The notes beneath the pieces were generated by a model. That model saw nothing but the letters and a program-made list of their open reading frames with translations. It was not told the DNA's origin and searched no databases. Below, one piece after another: positions 61,327 through 64,000 of a DNA stretch of 64,000 bases. Each line of letters begins with the position of its first letter. Positions within the stretch are counted from its first letter, which is position 1. The stretch is taken from the NCBI GenBank assembly GCA_014384285.1, contig JACNGE010000006.1:62001-126000 (forward strand), given 5' to 3'. The stretch comes from Actinomycetota bacterium (GTDB lineage Bacteria > Actinomycetota > Acidimicrobiia > Actinomarinales > Actinomarinaceae). The position numbers were made by a program, and so were the translations under genes.

Positions 61327-61762
61327 ATTTGAAAATTTTAACTATAAATTTTCTATAACAACTACGGATACCGCACCAGCGGAATTACGTTCGTCTTTTA
61401 TTGAAGAGATGAATCAAATAGACAACATAATGATAAACCATTATCTATCTCTGGAATTTATAAAAAAAATCTATTTTGTTCTAACTCAAGAAGATGTAAA
61501 TATTGGTTATGGGTGTGGTGTTATAGAAAATGGTTTTCTTACTATTTATGAACTCTTTGTTCTTCCTGAATATAGAGAGTTAGGATTTGGCACTAAGATT
61601 TTCAATGAAATACGTACTTTCACACATACTAGCAATCTTAAAATACGATCTATTACACTACCTAGTGACAGAACAGGTAAAAACTTTTATGAGAGCAATC
61701 TAATCACAGCTCGTGCCTTAGTTATGGAGGAAAAACGTGAAAACTCTCGCTACAGACCTTGA
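61319..61762 (+). CDS. GNAT-family N-acetyltransferase
   Basis: LTIYELFVLPEYRELGFGTKIFNEIRTF. Confidence 0.8.
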   Translation: MHEFENFNYKFSITTTDTAPAELRSSFIEEMNQIDNIMINHYLSLEFIKKIYFVLTQEDVNIGYGCGVIENGFLTIYELFVLPEYRELGFGTKIFNEIRTFTHTSNLKIRSITLPSDRTGKNFYESNLITARALVMEEKRENSRYRP

Positions 61763-62486
61763 TGGCACTCTTTATTTAGACAATATATTGATTCCCGGTG
61801 TAAAGGAGTCATATCAATTGCTTTTAGCAAATAATTACTATATTTATCACGCAACGAACAACAGTTCCCAATCAAGACAAATAATAGCTTCTAAACTTGA
61901 GAGGTTATTACAGGTTGACATAGACCTATCATCTGTAATCACACCGTTGGTTGTCTTAGAAGATTACCTAAAAGGTAAAAATTATTCTGTCTATGTATTT
62001 GGCTCAGACGAAATCAAACAATACATTAGTAACATTTCAAACCTTGTCACAAATCTTGAAACAGCTGATTTAGTAATTTTGGGCAGAGTTGATTTCCCAA
62101 ATGAAGATGAACTTGATGAGATTGCAAAAGGGATTAATTCTGGAATAGCTGCTGCAACTCTGAATAAAGACTTAACGTATCCCGTTAGCCCAACTGAGTT
62201 TAAACCAGGAAATGGACAAATAGCTAGATACATAGAATCAGCAACAAGGAAAACTCTAGACTCTTTTGGAAAAGATGGAATGCTATTTTCTGATTATTTT
62301 ATAAATAAAGGTATCCAAATTGACTACATGATAGGAGACAGGGTAGATACAGATATTGTCTTTGCTAAAAATATAAATACAACATCAATCTTAGTTAATT
62401 CAAGTATAGAAAACCACATGCCGATTTCTCTTGCAGATGAAGTTTTTGATACCTTCAATGAGTTCGTCTCATCTATTGTTAAGTAG
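61737..62486 (+). CDS. HAD-superfamily (NagD-like) phosphatase
   Basis: LATDLDGTLYLDNILIPGVKE, TNNSSQS, YMIGDRVDTDIVFAKN. Confidence 0.92.
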   Translation: MKTLATDLDGTLYLDNILIPGVKESYQLLLANNYYIYHATNNSSQSRQIIASKLERLLQVDIDLSSVITPLVVLEDYLKGKNYSVYVFGSDEIKQYISNISNLVTNLETADLVILGRVDFPNEDELDEIAKGINSGIAAATLNKDLTYPVSPTEFKPGNGQIARYIESATRKTLDSFGKDGMLFSDYFINKGIQIDYMIGDRVDTDIVFAKNINTTSILVNSSIENHMPISLADEVFDTFNEFVSSIVK

Positions 62487-63164
62487 TTTCATACTCAGGT
62501 AACCAATAACAAAACCACCCAAATGAGCTTCCCAAGAAATGTTGTTATTTTGCAAAGCGATAAAGACTTGTGAAATAAACCAAAAAATCATAAAGTACTT
62601 AGCTTTTAATGTTGTTGGAAAGATTATTCCAAATGGAACTAAGACAAGTAATTTTGCATTTGGAAATCTATAAAGATAAGCACCCATTAATGCTGATACG
62701 ACTCCAGAAGCTCCGACTACAGGATTTAAGTCAGAGTAATTCAAAAAAATATGCACACCAATGCTTCCAATTGAAACAATTATTAAAAAGAGGATAAATT
62801 TAAAAATACCTAACTTGTCTTCAATATTGTTACCGAAAATCCAAAAACTCCATAAATTACCTACTAGATGCAATAAATTAGCATGAAGAAAATTTGCGGT
62901 CAATAAACTAGCAAATATGTTTTTATCTTCAAATATGACAGTATCAACTAATGCCATACAGTTATTTGAATAGAATTGATTGGCACTTATAGGCCTTCCT
63001 ATTTGAATTTCACATGGAATTGCTGAGAATTCATAAAAAAAATTAAAAAGCTCGGCAGCATCTTTTGGTTGTATCAGTAAATAAACAATTATCGTTGCAA
63101 AGATGAAAAGCCTTGTCACATAGGGAATGTTCTTGGCTGGATTAATATCTGATATAGGTATCAC
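62469..63164 (-). CDS. Rhomboid-family intramembrane serine protease
   Basis: LHANLLHLVGNLWSFWIFGNNIED, VVGASGVVSALMGAYL (GxSG), WEAHLGGFVIGY (catalytic His). Confidence 0.93.
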   Translation of the reverse strand: MIPISDINPAKNIPYVTRLFIFATIIVYLLIQPKDAAELFNFFYEFSAIPCEIQIGRPISANQFYSNNCMALVDTVIFEDKNIFASLLTANFLHANLLHLVGNLWSFWIFGNNIEDKLGIFKFILFLIIVSIGSIGVHIFLNYSDLNPVVGASGVVSALMGAYLYRFPNAKLLVLVPFGIIFPTTLKAKYFMIFWFISQVFIALQNNNISWEAHLGGFVIGYLSMKLLNNR

Positions 63165-63200
63165 TTTGTACTCACTCCAAGTAGCGTATAATATATCCTA

Positions 63201-64000
63201 GTGAAGAATATATTAATTATTTCATCAAAGAAATATACTAAATTAAAAACCTATACAGATTTAATTAACCTAATTAAATCTAAAGGACTTCCTTTTGAAA
63301 CATCTCATGTTGAAGATAAAAACCATATTTATGAAGATTATATTAATGAAGATACACTAGTTGCTAGTTTCGGTGGAGATGGCACAGCGCTAAAAGCAAT
63401 GAAGATAGCATGGAACAACAATTTAATATTTATGCCATTAGGAACAGGTAGGGTAGGCTACCTAGTAAATAAATCTGAAGAAATTGATGATGTACTTAGC
63501 TCATGGATTAAAGATAAAAATACAATTGTTAGCCGATCAGCTGTAATTCAAGATTCAAATATAGAGTTACCTGCATTCAACGAAGTAGTTGTTATTAAAA
63601 ATTCACCAACTCGAATTTTAGATATGGTATTCAGAACTTATAATCAAACTGTCAAACTTAGAGCCGATGGAATAATTATTTCAACATCATTAGGGTCAAC
63701 AGCTTACAATTATTCAGCTGGAGGCCCGATTGTCCAAAACAGTCTTGAATCTATAATCGTTACACCAATATCACCATTTTCTAAATTTCCAAGATCAATA
63801 GTTTTGCATAAAGAATCAGATATAGAAATAGAAATTAAAAAAAAACAAAACTACGCAATTCAATTTGACGGAGTAGTTGAATCAGAAGAGCAAATCGATA
63901 ATGATAAAATTTTTAAATATTCTTTATCCGATAAAACATTAAATATAATCGGAACCGAGAATTCACCAAGACTCGACCTTTTTTTAAATCAAATCCTTAG
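63201..64000 (+). CDS. nadK: NAD kinase, truncated by window end
   Basis: GTG start; VKNILIISSKKYTKLKTYTDL...VASFGGDGTALKAMKIAWNNNLIFMPLGTGRVGYL...RADGIIISTSLGSTAYNYSAGGPIV...; frame open to window end, hence absent from ORF track. Confidence 0.93.
   Translation, partial: MKNILIISSKKYTKLKTYTDLINLIKSKGLPFETSHVEDKNHIYEDYINEDTLVASFGGDGTALKAMKIAWNNNLIFMPLGTGRVGYLVNKSEEIDDVLSSWIKDKNTIVSRSAVIQDSNIELPAFNEVVVIKNSPTRILDMVFRTYNQTVKLRADGIIISTSLGSTAYNYSAGGPIVQNSLESIIVTPISPFSKFPRSIVLHKESDIEIEIKKKQNYAIQFDGVVESEEQIDNDKIFKYSLSDKTLNIIGTENSPRLDLFLNQIL

Noticed and set aside
1-64000. CRISPR arrays, insertion sequences, integrases, prophage or restriction/defence islands
   Set aside because: Read through for spaced direct repeats, transposase-like ORFs and defence domains; none found. 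The lone HNH gene (1180-1692) lacks any mobile-element context.

Overview
The window is a very compact, AT-rich bacterial chromosome segment made almost entirely of housekeeping genes. I found no rRNA, CRISPR array, prophage or transposon. Gene content and order are actinobacterial: DUF3040, MerR, mraZ-rsmH-ftsL-ftsI-murE-mraY-murD-ftsW-murG-murC-murB-ftsQ-ftsZ-pgeF-yggS-sepF-yggT, then ileS/traR/lspA/rluD/dnaE, coaE-uvrB-uvrA-uvrC-rapZ, pgk-tpiA-gpmA-secG-tRNA-Leu, trmI-ferredoxin-pafB-pafC-tatA-tatC-helY, DUF4193 and a partial NAD kinase. The low GC and overlapping genes suggest a streamlined marine actinobacterium (Ca. Actinomarinales-like); this is inference only. The best non-coding signals are (1) a 10-bp-periodic TGT repeat array overlapping a perfect TATAAT box upstream of mraZ, probably the MraZ operator/promoter, and (2) a long two-stem hairpin filling the mraZ-rsmH spacer and ending 2 nt before the rsmH start, a candidate mraW-type RNA element. 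Other points of interest are genes missing from conserved neighbourhoods (murF, divIVA, yvcK/whiA/gap, the whole Pup-proteasome block), unlisted small membrane ORFs including a divergent tatA and an ORF that seems to need an ATA start, a tRNA-Leu with anticodon AAG, and convergent gene pairs whose 3' ends overlap.
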